NCBI GenBank assembly: GCA_013396915.1
Contig: VWZL01005133.1
Span: forward strand, 172,730 to 236,729
Reading direction: 5' to 3'
Length of the DNA stretch: 64,000 bases
DNA from: Stercorarius parasiticus
Lineage: Eukaryota; Chordata; Aves; Charadriiformes; Stercorariidae
Of this stretch, positions 33,987 to 47,600 are shown piece by piece. The notes beneath the pieces were generated by a model. That model did no database searches and was not told the DNA's origin. It saw only the letters and a list, made by a program, of their open reading frames with translations. The stretch's first letter is position 1; each line of letters starts with the position of its first letter. A program made the translations under genes and the position numbers.

Positions 33987-36829
33987 TTTCCTTGGGGAAA
34001 AAAAGTAACTGTAATTCTCTCTTTTTATATTTAGATGGTGGGGTGCAGATTTAAGGGGATGAGTGGGGTTTATATAATCTCCCAGGCGCCAATTCTGTGT
34101 GTTTACCCAGCTAGACTGATGAAGAAATGACTGCTTGGCGCTTTGCCGAGCTCCAGACCAAGGGAGCCGAGGCTGCTGCGCACTCCCCGCTCCTTTCCCT
34201 TCCTTGTCTGCACCAATCCAAGCAGGCAGCACTGCTTTCTTGTCTTACAAAACAAGAGGGGCAGTCAGCTGTGCTGTTTCGTGGGAATTAGAGATAACCT
34301 TGTTGGCTCTTAATGATTTCCTGCTGTTGCATGTACTCTGTTTACCAGCTAAAGAGCTCTTTCCTGTGTCTTTCACCTCCCTTTTCCCACACCGCACCCT
34401 GTGTCTGAAGCATCCTTGCTCTTTTCCCCAGCTTTGCTTGTTTGGCCTGCAGAAGTGGTATCTGAGTACGAATGTATTTATACAGGTTTTTCCCTTGAGC
34501 TCCCAGTAATAAAAGGTTTAGTTAAATGCCAGGAAAACAGATTTCCAGCTTCACCACTGAATTAGTGTATGTAATCTCAAGTAAGTTAATTAGCACCTGG
34601 TGTTCTCTTTCTGATGGGAGAGGTCATTGACCTGTCTCAGATGGTTTAATATCTCTTAAAAGCTGGGTAATGAACATCACCTCTTGTTAATGAGCTGTTT
34701 AGACTTGCTCAGTTACTGATTTTAATTGGAAATTTGTGCACAAACCATTGCTTGTGGACAGTAATACATAAATAATGGCACAGGGCATGCTAACTAGGGA
34801 GTTATCCTGGACTGTTAATGGTATTTTGATTTTAAGTCTACAGTACCTTCATCAGCTGTGCTTGGAGGGACAGCTGGTTTGGGGGTTGAGCATTACTTAG
34901 TTTTGTGAGTCAGGGGAGGGTGATTACAGAAGATGACTGCCTTCACCTGCCTTCTCTTTTCCTCTGCTGGGGCTATGGTGAGCAGATAATGACCGTTCTA
35001 AACCTTCCACATCAGCTTGCACATGTAAGAAGGACCTCCTTTTTGAGGGAAAGACAGGTCTGCCCCGGGGGGTGTCCTGGAAAGGGTGTTGGCTGGATTC
35101 CTGGGCCCTCTCACCTTCACATGGCTCCAACCCCTCTGAATTGGCACCACCCCCTTCTCAAACAGTTGATTTCAGCTCCCCCAATGCCCAGTGAGGCGTT
35201 TCACAATGTAATTATTCACTGCACAACAATACTGCTTTTTGCTTCTGACGTTTTGCTGGGAACTTCCTTGTTGCTGTGTTGGGAGAGAGAAAACTATTAA
35301 TCATTTCCTTTTAAATTCAGTTTTAGTTGGTAGATGATGTTCAGGCTGCTGGAGCTGCTGCCTGCACTGCTGGCTTGCAGAGCTGCAACTGGCTTCTCTG
35401 GGGACCTGGAGTGAATAGCCAGAGGCTGTCACCAGTGTCCCAGAACAATGATAACTACTTGTGTGAAAGATGGTGCTTAAATCCTATTTACTGATAAAAA
35501 ATGCCTGCTTCATATGGAATACCAAGGAGCAAGTGTAGAGAAAGGGAAGTTGGTGAACTCTGAATATGGAGTTTGTTCAGCCTGTGTTAGTAGTTCCAGG
35601 CCACTGACACTGGAGTCAGCATGTCTTGTACCAGTTCATCTCTCCCTTTTTGCATTGCTTGCTGAGATTCACTTCCCTGTTCCTCTGCGTATAAATTAGT
35701 CAGTGGTCCTGGAGCTAAGTAGCTCTTTTCTTCAGTATTCGTCAGCACAGTTAATCAAGAGAGATTCCCAGCAGGGAAGGGTGCTTTTGTACCGCCTCTG
35801 CAGAAGATGGGTGAGGTGAGAACCCATCCCACTATGGTGGTGCTTGGCAGCAGCATTCTACGTCCAGGTCACAGCATCCTAATGCCTGAGGCCATCTGCT
35901 TCTGGCACCTGCACCAGTGGACTTGTTCTTCCCAAAAAAACAAGGACTCCAAATGCCACCTGATATCTGAGGGGTTTTATGGAGCCTCAGCTCTTCATAC
36001 AAACCAGACCAGCACTTGATGCCTGAAGCAAACATGTAATACAGAATCTGGAAATACTTCCTTTTTTTTTTTGTTATTTCAGGCAAGTGAAATAAAACCA
36101 AAATGGCCATGTAAAACAATTACTTATGCTAGAACTCTTTTTTTTTTTTAATATAGAAAGCAGCAACATTTTGTTTAGGAGCATACGGTTCACCCCTGCT
36201 TCACCAGGACTCCTGTACAAATAAGTCTCATGCTCAGCCTGGGCTCCACCCAACCTTGTGCCATCAGTGCTGGTCCTAACGACATACTGCAGGGCTGAGC
36301 TCTTGCACTGGCTTGTGGGAGGGCCAATAATTGCATCAGATCTAATTAACTACATGTTATTGTATCTCTGAATCTATATTTCTTCATTTATGCCGGAAGA
36401 AAGCACTTGCATTTAAAACGAACAGCTGCTTTGGCTTGACTGATAAAAGTTTAATTCTCAGACAGGGAACATACAAGTTGTTCCATTCTTCTTGGTCTTA
36501 TTTGTAGGCTAGAGGGAAAATTAGGCTAATGGTTGTATCTTTTTGGAAGTATCTGACTTGCTAAATGCGCTGGGACAGAGTGAACCCCCGAGAAGGTTGG
36601 AGGCTCTGCTTGGCTTGGGTAAGTCAGCAAGAAGTGAGGTCTTTCACCCAAACACGCATGGAGGGACTTCACTTCTCTCTCGGTCACAGGACTGATCCTG
36701 CTTCTGCTGTTCCTTCTACTTGCTTTGGCTGAGTTTTAAAGGACAAAGTCGACTCAAAAACCTTGCCAAAAATTGTAAGTTTAAAATAAATTCCTGGAAA
36801 GGCTTGCCAGTTGACTGCTTTATATTTGA
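33987..36829. other. Convergent interval between TMEM37 and SCTR
   Basis: About 2.8 kb between the candidate poly(A) signals of the two converging genes. I see no gene or classified repeat here, only T-tracts near 36062 and 36139. Confidence 0.5.
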
Positions 36830-36835
36830 TTTATT
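36830..36835 (-). terminator. Candidate SCTR poly(A) signal
   Basis: TTTATT on the plus strand (AATAAA on minus) is the first canonical hexamer past the SCTR stop at 38510. It implies a 3'UTR of about 1.7 kb. No ATTAAA was found nearer. Confidence 0.4.
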
Positions 36836-37791
36836 TTTCCTGGTTTTAAAGAGGTTCAGCTTTCCTGCTGCTGGGTGACCTACATCAGCAGGCAAAGCAA
36901 ACTGGGCAAGGGAGGCCGGAGCAAATGCGAAACCCTCCCTCCTGCCAAGATGCCCTTCCTGGTCTGGCTGCCATCAGTGGTGCTGCTGCCCACAATGCCT
37001 GCTTCACCAGGGAGGACACAGGCTGTGTAGTCTAACTGGCAGAGAAAAACAGACATTTTTCCTGAATCTCGGAGTTTGAAACAGTGCTAATAGCACTTAA
37101 AAATCTGCTTCTGCACAGGTAATTTAACTTTGAAAGCATCCTTTGAATTTCTCTGCATGTTTGCCTTCTGGTAAAGTGGCAGAAGTCTACCATGATGGTT
37201 TGGTGTGAATAAAAGCTCCCTAGAGCAGTTTTGGCAGAGCAGTTAGGGAATGCCACTTGGTCAGCATTTGACATACCATGCATGTTTTGCCAATGTCTTG
37301 TAAGTGATTGGGAGGAGGGAGAAGTGTGATAAAACGCCACTTAATTTCTGCTCAGTCATCTTTGCCCTTGAAGAAAACCAGGCAAGAATTGCCCCAACTG
37401 GGGAAACGCAGATACAAAATCAAGTAGGAGGCTTGATTGCATTTGTTGGATGAATTGTTTTATCCCTTTCCCAGTCAAACCAGGGAAACTTGCTTAACAA
37501 TTTTATCCTTAAGAACATAAAGCTGTAATAGAAGCTCAGATACCTTGTGACAGCGTATTACAATGCACAATCTTGCAGATTTCAGCACACTGAGGGATTG
37601 TAGACTCTAAAGAGATTTTTGCCAGCCACTGTGGTGGTGTTTTTCACAAGATACCTTGTGCGGTCCAGTCCAATTGAGTTTTAAATGTCTCCAGGGCTTT
37701 CATTGCTTCGCTTCAAAGAGAAACTGGACAAGTCTCAGAGGTACAGACATAATAGGAAAGAGCCATCTTACTAAAGTTTTCTTGGACACCC

Positions 37792-37833
37792 TTGGAATAT
37801 GCTATAATAGCTTTGGAATATGCTATAATAGCT
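37792..37833 (+). repeat. 21-bp perfect tandem duplication
   Basis: TTGGAATATGCTATAATAGC followed by T occurs twice in a row, within the putative SCTR 3'UTR. Confidence 0.95.
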
Positions 37834-38509
37834 TTTTTTACTATTTCAAAAAGATACGAAGATCTGAATTGTACCACTGTTAGTTCTGAGGTCTCCACTG
37901 TCAGAAAAGGCAAAGGAAGAAAACTGTCTGAACCTGCCACTGGCACATACCTGAGCAATGGATATGCAGTCAGAGAGGAAACAGGAGCTCAGCTGTGCTT
38001 TATGTTCTTAGTGTCCATTGTCCATCACCACAATAGAAAGACTTTGAGTCTTGGTAAATTTTAGCGGTGAATTAATTTTGCATTTCAAGCCCATGGCCTG
38101 TGTTAAAAGATGGCACGGAACCTTCATCGTACAAAACTGAACGTCCTCCCAGCTTCAACAGCAGAAGAAATATCTAAAACTCACCAGCCTGGCTTATCCT
38201 GGAACGTGTTGGAGAACCACATGGAAAATGAAAGGTCACCTTTAAGGTAGAAATAGCAACTGAAAAATATTGGTGTGGAAAGAAACAAATGACTGTGGCC
38301 AGAAATCCAAGGAAGAGCATAATGTTTTGGCCCATTTTGCCTTGCAAAATAACTCTGGTGCTGCACAGGATATAAATGAACAGATGTGCTTCAAGAACCG
38401 TTGATCTACAGCCAAGTCCCACTTTCGGATACATACACAAGGCTCCCAGCATGGTCCATGGGACTTAACCATGTGTATCTGAGCATGGAGGTATCTTCCA
38501 GGCGTACAG

Positions 38510-38686
38510 TTAAAGCACGCTTGATCTTTGGAGAGTTGCTCTCCTGTGCTCTGGTGGGCTCGACCTTACCATCTGCATCTCTTGAGTTAAGCCACTTCCT
38601 CCGTTACTCGCTGAGGTGCTGAGATGCTGACGCAAGTGTTTGCTTAAATGCCACTGCCTCCATTTTCTCTGAACTTCCAGCTGAAC
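38510..38686 (-). CDS. SCTR: SCTR exon 13 (C-terminal tail)
   Basis: The exon encodes 58 residues starting [14 protein letters not shown], then stop TAA (38512-38510). The first 14 residues continue helix 8 and are conserved. The rest is a divergent Ser/Arg/Gln-rich tail, longer than in human, with several possible phosphorylation serines. Confidence 0.93.
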   Translation of the reverse strand, partial: VQLEVQRKWRQWHLSKHLRQHLSTSASNGGSGLTQEMQMVRSSPPEHRRATLQRSSVL

Positions 38687-41600
38687 CTAGGTAGAAAGGT
38701 CACAAAATACTTAGTTCAGCTAGTTTATCTCATATGCCCTGCATTATGGAGGGCAGTATAACAGGAAAAGGAGAGTGGGTTACCTTTGCCAAGGTTTGGA
38801 TTTATTCATTTAACCCCCAGTTTAAGGGGTTAGGGTAGGGCCTGTTTCTTGTCACTTCTAGTGATACTGTTGTTGCAGCCACACCATTTTCTGTTAACCT
38901 GTTTTTCTGCTTAATTGCAGGTGAAGCTGTTCACAGAGTCTAGCTGGCCTTAGTTAAGTGTTTGGTTTAGGTTTTTCCAAGATTTTTATTTTAATTATAA
39001 AAATGGGACATTTTGGCACTCTAAGGTAAAAAAATGCAGATTTTCTTTTCAAAACAACTTTTTCTGAATGCTGTTAAAGGATCAGTCAAAGTATTTCAAA
39101 CCCCTCTTCCATTTCAAAATGACCTTTTCTTCCAACCTTAGGCACTAATGTGTTGCGCTTTTTTCCTTTTAATAACCTCAGGAACTCCCAGGTTTGGATA
39201 ATGCTTCCCCCCACCTCTACCAGCAGCAGCATTTCAGAGAGCAATTTCTAGCCCAGGAGCCTGGGAGTTATCGTACAACTACAACGGAAATGGTCCCCCT
39301 TCTAAAAGCTTTACCTTAAGAGAGTACAAACAAACTTGGACTGGATACAGCTTTTGATAAATTCCCTCCCAAGGATCAAGCAAAGAAAACCGCAATGGGA
39401 TGACCGACAGTAGCACCACATGTTAGAACCAGTTGATTGTCAGTGCAACTGTGTGCAGGATGGTACTCCCACCCTCTGTTCCCAGACAGTAATAATTCTA
39501 TCTGATTTATGAAAGCGCTGCAATAGTTGAGAGGTGAAGTTTGCATCTGGCATACAATTACTTAGGCTTGCCTAGGTCTAGGAGTTATTTCACGAGTGAC
39601 ATTAGGTAGCTGGGAAGAAAACTCTCAGATAAAACGTGTGATTCATTGGAGAACGTATCCTACTGACTAATGAGGCATGCTTGAGCAATAAAAGAAAATG
39701 TTATATACACAAAACTCACCTCACCATTAAGAAAACAATAAAGAACAGCCACGACAAAGCCCTACAAGATAAAAGAACCATGGTCACAAAATTAGAACTT
39801 GCAGTTTCAGCTTTTGAATGGGGATGAGGCATCCCAAGGGAAATCAGACAGCTTGGTTTTGCCATTGGGACTCTGCTCTGTTCCAGTGTTGTGTGTTCTG
39901 CCTCTTTTTTTTTTTTTCTTTTCTTATTTTAAAGAAATAATAGCTTGCCAAATATTACCTGGAATGATCCAAGAGCTAATTCAAAAAACAGCTGAATTTC
40001 CATTGTGCCGCTGCTTGTGTCTTCAGGGAAAAAAGCAAAGATGATGTAGTGGACCCCAAAGAGAGGGATGAGGAGGAGCGTTGATTTTGCAAGTCTCCTG
40101 AGAATGAAAACAGAGGGGAAAGCCAGTGTAGAAGGAGCAAGAGGGGCTCGGGTGGGGCTCATGTGGCATAAAGTCGTGACTTAAGGGGCATACTTGTATT
40201 GGTTGAAATCACTGCTCCGTCTTTCAGGCGACCTGAGCTTCCTCATCAAGATTCTTAAAATGTTAACAAAAAGAATGAAATTAACCTGGAAAAAAAAACA
40301 AAAGGAAGGACGTGAAAAAAAATAGGAAAAAAGGCAACAAAACCAAATGTCCAGTCACCACTTGTGTAACTGCAGAACCAGTTTGGGGTGTTTCGATTGA
40401 GCAGGCAGAATAGAGCAGCTGGGGCTGGCCTGACTGTGTTCCTGTTCCCATCCCAGTCCCTGTCCCTGCCTCTCCAGCCTGCCTGGCCACCCTGGGCATG
40501 GGTGCTGCCTGCTTTCCCCACCAGTTTGCTGCGGCTTTAGTTATGGGGACAATCAGGGTTTATTATCCGGGCAAATCACCAAAGGGCAGGGAGACCAGGC
40601 ACATCGGTAGGATCCCGTATGGCTGTGGGGTTCAGACAGCCTCTGCGTAGTCTGGCCCCGCTTTGGATGCCAGCAAACAGGCAGCACTGGAGCTATTGCT
40701 TGCTAACAGGAACTGCAAATGCTGTTTGTTCCCTGCTGAAAGACACAGCGTGGTTTGGGATGATGGAGGCAAAGCAGATAAAAGTAAGGATAGGAGAGAG
40801 TCAATGCTGAAGTTCTTACTTTTGCCCCCTTCTCCAAGGGTGGATGTCAGATAAAAATGCTGATCTGCTACTCAGTTTGGACGAAGGTGAAGCAATAGCT
40901 GTTTCTGCTCATTTGACCCTCAGGCAAAGAGCAGGAGTCGCAGGGGAGGCAGAGACCGTGTGTGCCTCCCTCCCACTGCCAGCGTGTAGTGACCTTGGAT
41001 TTTATCTGCCCTTTGCATCAGGGCTCCCGACATCGCCCTGCTCTCCTCCTGCACCCGCACAGCCCACCAACATGGACCCACAGCCCTTTTGCAACACCCT
41101 GCACCGTGGCGAGCCCTTAACCCTCCCTGATGTCTGGAAACACCATCACAGAGGTGCATCTTCTCCACGGTGGCTTGTATGTGCCCATGGGTGCTGCAGC
41201 ATGGCTCTGAGGTGGTGGGTTTCCCTAAGAGAAGCGGGCCTACTGTAAACGGAACAGACCCAGGATGTCCCCGGGTTCCCTAAATTATTGGATGAAGAGG
41301 GAGCAACTGTAGCTGCATGGTCTGGGCTGCTGAGGGTGTCTGGAGAGGGCTGAATGTTTGTGGAGCTGGGGAGGGGTGAGGAAAGAGCTGGGAGGAGCTA
41401 GGGGTGGGGAACGTGAAGGGAAGACTGAAATATTTGGGGGATGTTGGTGGGGAAAAAAGAGGTTCAGGCTGGGGATTCTGGGTTTTTTAACCCACTAGGC
41501 CAGGCATGAGCTGTGTAGGCTGAGCAGGACTTTTTGCTGATGAAAACTACTGGGGAAGGGGGGAAGGGAGGGGGGATTCCTGCTGGGAGGGATAGCCCGC

Positions 41601-44600
41601 GGGCAGCACGGCAATGAGTGTGAGCCTGGGAGCACAAAGGAGTTTATCGGTGTTGATTTTCTACCCTTTGAGCTGCTAAGGACCGTGCGCCCGTGAGGAA
41701 TAAAGAGATTAGATCTGAATTCTGAAGGACTGGCTGTTTGTTTGTCTGTGGCTATGGGCTTGAGAAAAGCCTCTTTTAGGTTAAAGAGGCAGAGTCATGT
41801 AGGCGGCTCCTGCCTTAAGTGGCTAAACCAGATGTGATCAGGATTTTGAGGAAACTTGGAAGCGGATAGCCGGTGGTAGCCCTCAAAAGATAAATTAAGA
41901 TTGTGCTTTTTTGCCTTGCAGAATGCCTGGGCCTTGTTGGCATTTAAATATTGCTGAGTGGCTTCTGGAGCATAAGGGTTGTTTCATTAAGAAAAATAAA
42001 TGCTGTGGCCTGGTTAAGTTGATCCTGAATTGTTTGTGTGGTCTTCTGCTTGTCTTGTGGGAGTGAAGAATTGCTCAGTGGAAAATAGGAGCAGAACTTT
42101 AACCCACCATCTCTGCTGCTTGGGTTTCCAAGACAGCATGCAAGTGTTGCAGTTTGGGTTTTTGCAAACATAATGGCTCCTACTGGCAACACTAAAACCT
42201 CAACCAACTCTCGGGTTCTCTTGGAGTGTCAGTGGGTTCCTTGAGAGTAACTAGCAGTTCATGTGTTTCTGTACTAGGGCTTCAGATACATCGTTGCAGA
42301 GTGGTCTGCCCCAGAGCATCTCCCTCAGGCAGAACGACTATTTCCAAGAAGCAGCGCCAGCCCTTGGTACCTAAGGCTCTGAGGGTGAGCACCAACAACC
42401 GCTCAAACTATGGGTGCTGAGTATTATACGTACCAAACTGTTCTTGACATCGTTACTGCCTTGTACTGGGCAGGTTTGCACCGTTTCAATGCCTATGCCT
42501 TATTTCAGTGAGAAATGCCACAATAGTATAATTGCAGTCCACTAACATATAGTGCATGCAGCCTGTGAGCTGCTTTCATCGCTGAAAACAAAAGCTAATG
42601 GTCATGTAAGGCAAGTTGTTTTTGGCTTTGCTGAGAGGGGCATTGACCTGGAGACACAAAGGCGATTGTACTGAAATGTACAGCCACTTCGTTTCTCCTC
42701 CAGAGCCCTCCTTGAAACAGTCCAAAACAAGCTTCCACAAGCCAGCCAAGTTCATATGAAATCAACAGGATGTGGAAACCTGATCTTCTTCAGGCTCTTG
42801 CTTCTTGGGAGGACACTCTAGCTTTCCTTGTGAACTTAGCTTCGGGGCATTTAGTTACTGACTAAATCCTGCTGAGCAGAAGTTGCTTAAGCAGTAATTC
42901 ATGTGTCACACCAGTTCAGGCACGTGTCTAACATCAGTTAATTAACACACTTCCAAAGCACGTTGAGTAGATGATCTCTGACTTCACAATATTTGAAAAT
43001 ACAGTTTGAATCTGCTTGTCCCAGAAAAGACTTACAAAAATAGACAAAACTACAGGGCCTCTAATGATCCACCAGGTATTGGCATCAGTGTTAATGTCCC
43101 AACACCTGTAAAAATAGAAGAGAAGGTGCAGTCAGTTATGAAAACACTGGTGCCTTTTCAGAGAGGTTTAGTCTGTTTTGCACTTCAGATAGGCCTCTAT
43201 TCCCTTCTTCTATGAAATTAATTTCCTGTTCTCACTTAGCTGTACAACATTTCTGACAGAAAACCTTCCACCTGCATGGGACAAAAGTATGTCCTGCCCT
43301 TACAGCAGAACCACTGTTCAAAAGTTTGAAAGGGAGAAGAGAAAGGAACAAAGTTTCATGGATCAGAAAGTCAAATACATATGCTGAAAATATCATGGTC
43401 TGAATTAATACTTGAAGACTACCTCCTACCCTTGAAACCTTGAAAATGCTCGAATGATATTTGAGGCTCTTTCTCGGGTCGCTCAGCTGGACCTGTACTC
43501 CTACCCATGCTACGATCCAGGCTTGCACCACAGCAGGGTGGTGGTTGGTTTGCTTGGCTGCCAGAGGTTAGGAATGAGCAGAAGCTAGTGGAGCAGCCTG
43601 CGCAGGGTCTGTGTGCTTCCCCCAGCATGCCACCTTCCCCCCCTCCACGCAACTTACCCAATATTTTCATGGAGCTGCCTAGCCGTCGCCCATGCAGCCA
43701 CAAACACAGCTGGGGCACCTGCAATTGGAAATGCCAGTTACTACTCCACAAGTCCACCCCAAAGGCAAAACAAACCCACAGTTACTCTTACTGAAAGGAG
43801 AACCAGTACCCCATCCAAGCGTGATGAACCTCCAGAGGAACTTCCTTTCTGAGAAGAAAGAAATAACCAGGAGAGTGTGGAGGTACAGTCCCTCCACGAG
43901 GAGCCAGCTGTAGTTAGACATGATGCAATACTGAAAGAAGACCATGGTGAGCTTACACCCAGCCTGAGGAAAGAGAGAATAATTAGCTTCTGCCTGGGTT
44001 TGTATCTACCTTCTAACAGAGAGAGAGCTGTAAGTAAATCTTGGCAAATAGAGGTTTTATAGCAATTAGGGGACTAAATGGGTGGCCTTGAGACAAGCAT
44101 TCACATGACAAGAAAGTGCGGCTGGCGCTTGTAAATGCATTAATCAACTGCCTCACTAACAAGAACTGAATGTGTCATGGAGACATGGGTTTGGGTTACT
44201 GTCACGCTTAGAGGAGTTTCCCTATTACTACCTTATTAGTATCAGGAGCACTAATATCACCTTAGAGAAGCACATGAATGTCAGTTTTTTTATCCTAAGA
44301 AAAAGGGTCGATAAAGACAAGTTAAGATTTGCTCAAAATGTTCCTCTTCAGCAACAAAAATCCAGCAAATCTGGGTGGATAAAACAAACGAAAAAAAAGG
44401 ATCTTGTTTTGTCCCTCCCTAATTCTTATCTTTCGGTTTAAAGCATTGAACATCATCTCCAGTGCTCACCCCCCAACCCCTCCTACCCCTGCAGTTTTCA
44501 AGATATTTTGCTGGCAATAAAAAGAAAAAGGAAAAAATAATTCAAAATTTGAGAGATTCCTTTTCCAGGCTCTCTGGGTGCAAACACGTATCTTACTATC

Positions 44601-47600
44601 AGGTCTCACACTGCAGTATGTCAGCAATATTTAATGTGTTCTCGTACTTTTCCTGCCAGCCCCATCTACCAGGATCTAAAATCCATGTAAGAATCTCCAC
44701 CCTGGTGGTGCATCCTGTGTTCACAGCCTGAGACACACATGTTTAGGCATTTCTGGGTCAATGTGCTGAGCTCCTAGTGTCTTCTGTGTCAATCTAGTCA
44801 ATGCAATTGAGATGATGAATGGAGGTACCTACTTCAGACCGACCTGGATGCCCTCTGCTCCAATATTTGTAAGGGCATCTATAACCAGGAGGAACTGCAC
44901 CTGGGTTTCTGTGTGTATACTCCAGCCTGAGCTGCTTTTCTGTCCTCATGCCCCCCTCACCCACAAAGAATACTCCCAAACAGAGAAATCTCAGCCTGAA
45001 ACAACCAACATGAGGGATCAAGTGACAGAGAAGGGACAAGGCATACCTCTCTTCTCCTATAACCCCACATGCTGAATGGAAAGCTGGGACAGAGATTTCC
45101 TTCCCTGCACACTAACTACTGCTAGGATCCTGCTGAGAAACTGAGGCATGGAGCAAGCTGGAAGGCAGAGGGTTACCGTGTATGCCCCACAGTAATTTGT
45201 GTCTTCAGAGGAAAACAAAACGGCATCCTTGATGAAGTTGGACAAAGCTCGCAAAATGAATGATGTGAAGAGATGCATGTGGATGTAGTTCCTTGTACAG
45301 CGAAGTCTTCTGTTACAAAAAGAGAGAGATCCTGTGAAGTTACATTCCTAGCCAACGCCGTTAGCTTCTGGCTATAAACAGCAGGTTTCAATCCTTGTTA
45401 ATGCTAAACTGACAAATTAAGAACGCTGTTTTTCTGTCTGCGAAAGGAAGACTAATGCATTTCCCAAGAGGGATATCCTAGGGAAGACCTTAAAAAGCTT
45501 AAGTCATATCTGCTCAACTTAGGTACTAAAACAAGCTGAACGTTGCCAGAAGAATTGTGATTTTATGCCAATATGCTTGGTCTAGTCTCCCTCCCTCCTT
45601 TCTGGAGTAACATGAAGCCAAGGTGTTTATCCACACCTGGGTGGATTTATTTGGCTTGCCTGCACAGTGCAATTGTGCCTGCAATGTTTTCAGTATTAAA
45701 TGTCCACATAATCTGGATCCAGAGGCTGTGCAGCCTGAAGACAAGTTTGCAAAGTAGTTGGGGCTCCTTCTGCCCGGAGGTGCCTCCCTAATACTGCAAG
45801 GGAAATTCATTTCACTGAATAAGCAGCAAAGTACAAATTCCAGGTTATAAGGACACGTGAAGATAAGCCGACTGTCAGATCACTGCTGTAAACCTGAAAC
45901 ACCTTCCCAGCAGTCAGTGCAGCAGCACTTAGAGCAAAGTTTTAGCCACAGTCTCAAGCAGGGAAAAGAACAGCAGAGGGAAAGACACTGCCCAAAGGAC
46001 ACTGAAGTCCTTTGGTGCAAACACAAGTCTGCAAAATACATCCAGCTACATTTTGGAAAGGACAGGAGAGCACAGTATGAGGAGCAGCCCTGACATTTTC
46101 TGGGAGGTAAGACTCAGAGATCATTTTTGTCACTGATTCTGTGAAGGTTTTCAGAAATACTTCAATCTTTAACTTTCCCTGAAAGCCAACAGAAGAATCT
46201 GTGTCAGCTGAGATGACCAGAAGTCCTGGACAAACAGAAACCAGAGATGCTTCTCCTCACCTGAAGCAGGCCAGGACCACTAACGCTATTGCCAGCGTCA
46301 CGAGGGAGGTGCAGTATCCGATGGTGTACATGGTCTTCAGAGTCATGAAATACGAATGCTGCAGGGAAACATATTCACATTTTTGTCTTTGACTGTCTGG
46401 TAGAAATCAGCCCACACCAAGAGTCTCCTCCTACTTAACAAATAAATTTCCTTGTAAAACCAGCTACCAAGGCTTTACCCTCAGCAATCCATTTGGCTTG
46501 CCTGCACAGTGCAATTGTGCCTGCAATGTGTCTGATCATTTGGAGGAAGCATTTACGCTGAAAAACACCTATAAGAATAACCCCACCTGAATTAATCACA
46601 ACATCATTCAGTCTCTCCTTAACACATCCCTCCCCTAGGGCCCCAAAGCAGCAGATCTGTGGTCACAGGAACTCGGACTCACTCTCGCCTCATTTGCCGT
46701 GTCGTTGACAGCGTAGCCACAAGCGATATCAGGTCTCGGATATGGGTCTGACCAACCCTCACTCGTACAGTTTCGGTAAACAAAACCTGTGTGGTAACAA
46801 CAAGAAAAAAAAGAGAATCAAGCGTGATCATTTCCAGTTGTATCTTTGTTCCTCTTGGGGGTCAGTCACCAACAGGTAGGGTTGCTCCAAGAGCGAAGAG
46901 TCTGTTTTCCCCCAGGCAGTGCACTCTGCATAGCTGGAGGTGAAATGCAGCTGAGCTAATTATGTTGATACTTGCCCAGTGGATTTGTGTGGGTCATAAT
47001 ATTGTTTGCCAACTCAGGGATGACTATGATGGATGTGTTTTTATTAATTGCAACATAAATAATACTGTTCGGTACATCTGGTGTTTCTTGGACAGTATTC
47101 CAAGATCAGCAAACACATGACTTGTTCAATCACAAATTCATGCTCCATGCAAACCTGATACTTTCCTGAATGCTCCCACCTCCTTACTGTGGTTTGTCAT
47201 GGTCTAAAGAGAAGACAAAATTTTAGATGGTCACAGATTTTTGGTGAGATGTAAATAAAAACTAAAAGGCTTTTCCTCACAGCCAGGTCTGGGCTTTATC
47301 TTACACTGTTGATTTCCTTGCTTACTTCCAAATTAAAGGCTAGAACGGGATTCCCCTAACTTAAGTTAGACCTCTGAAAGCTAAATGCTTGAGTCCAACT
47401 GTGTCACTACTGGCTGTCTTTGTAGTCAGTGGAGAAAAAGAGGCATTTGCAGAATTCATCTAATTTTCAGACAGACATCCTCAGAGGGCAGTTTGTCTGA
47501 CCCACTTCTGACTTTTACACTCCTAAAGCTGAGTGAGGTGGATCCCCAGCAAGTTGTACATGGTTGAATAGGACAGGTTTGAACATGTCCATATTCATGT

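Noticed and set aside
42060..42125. WW-containing minus-strand motif resembling SCTR ECL2/TM5
   Set aside because: The true 70-nt exon with CWDIN and WWIIRGPV was found at 43036-43105, so this is coincidence.
45131..45170. GAGAAACTGAGGCATGGAGC, a MIR-like string in SCTR intron 6
   Set aside because: Only about 20 bp match and there is no other MIR part; too short to call.
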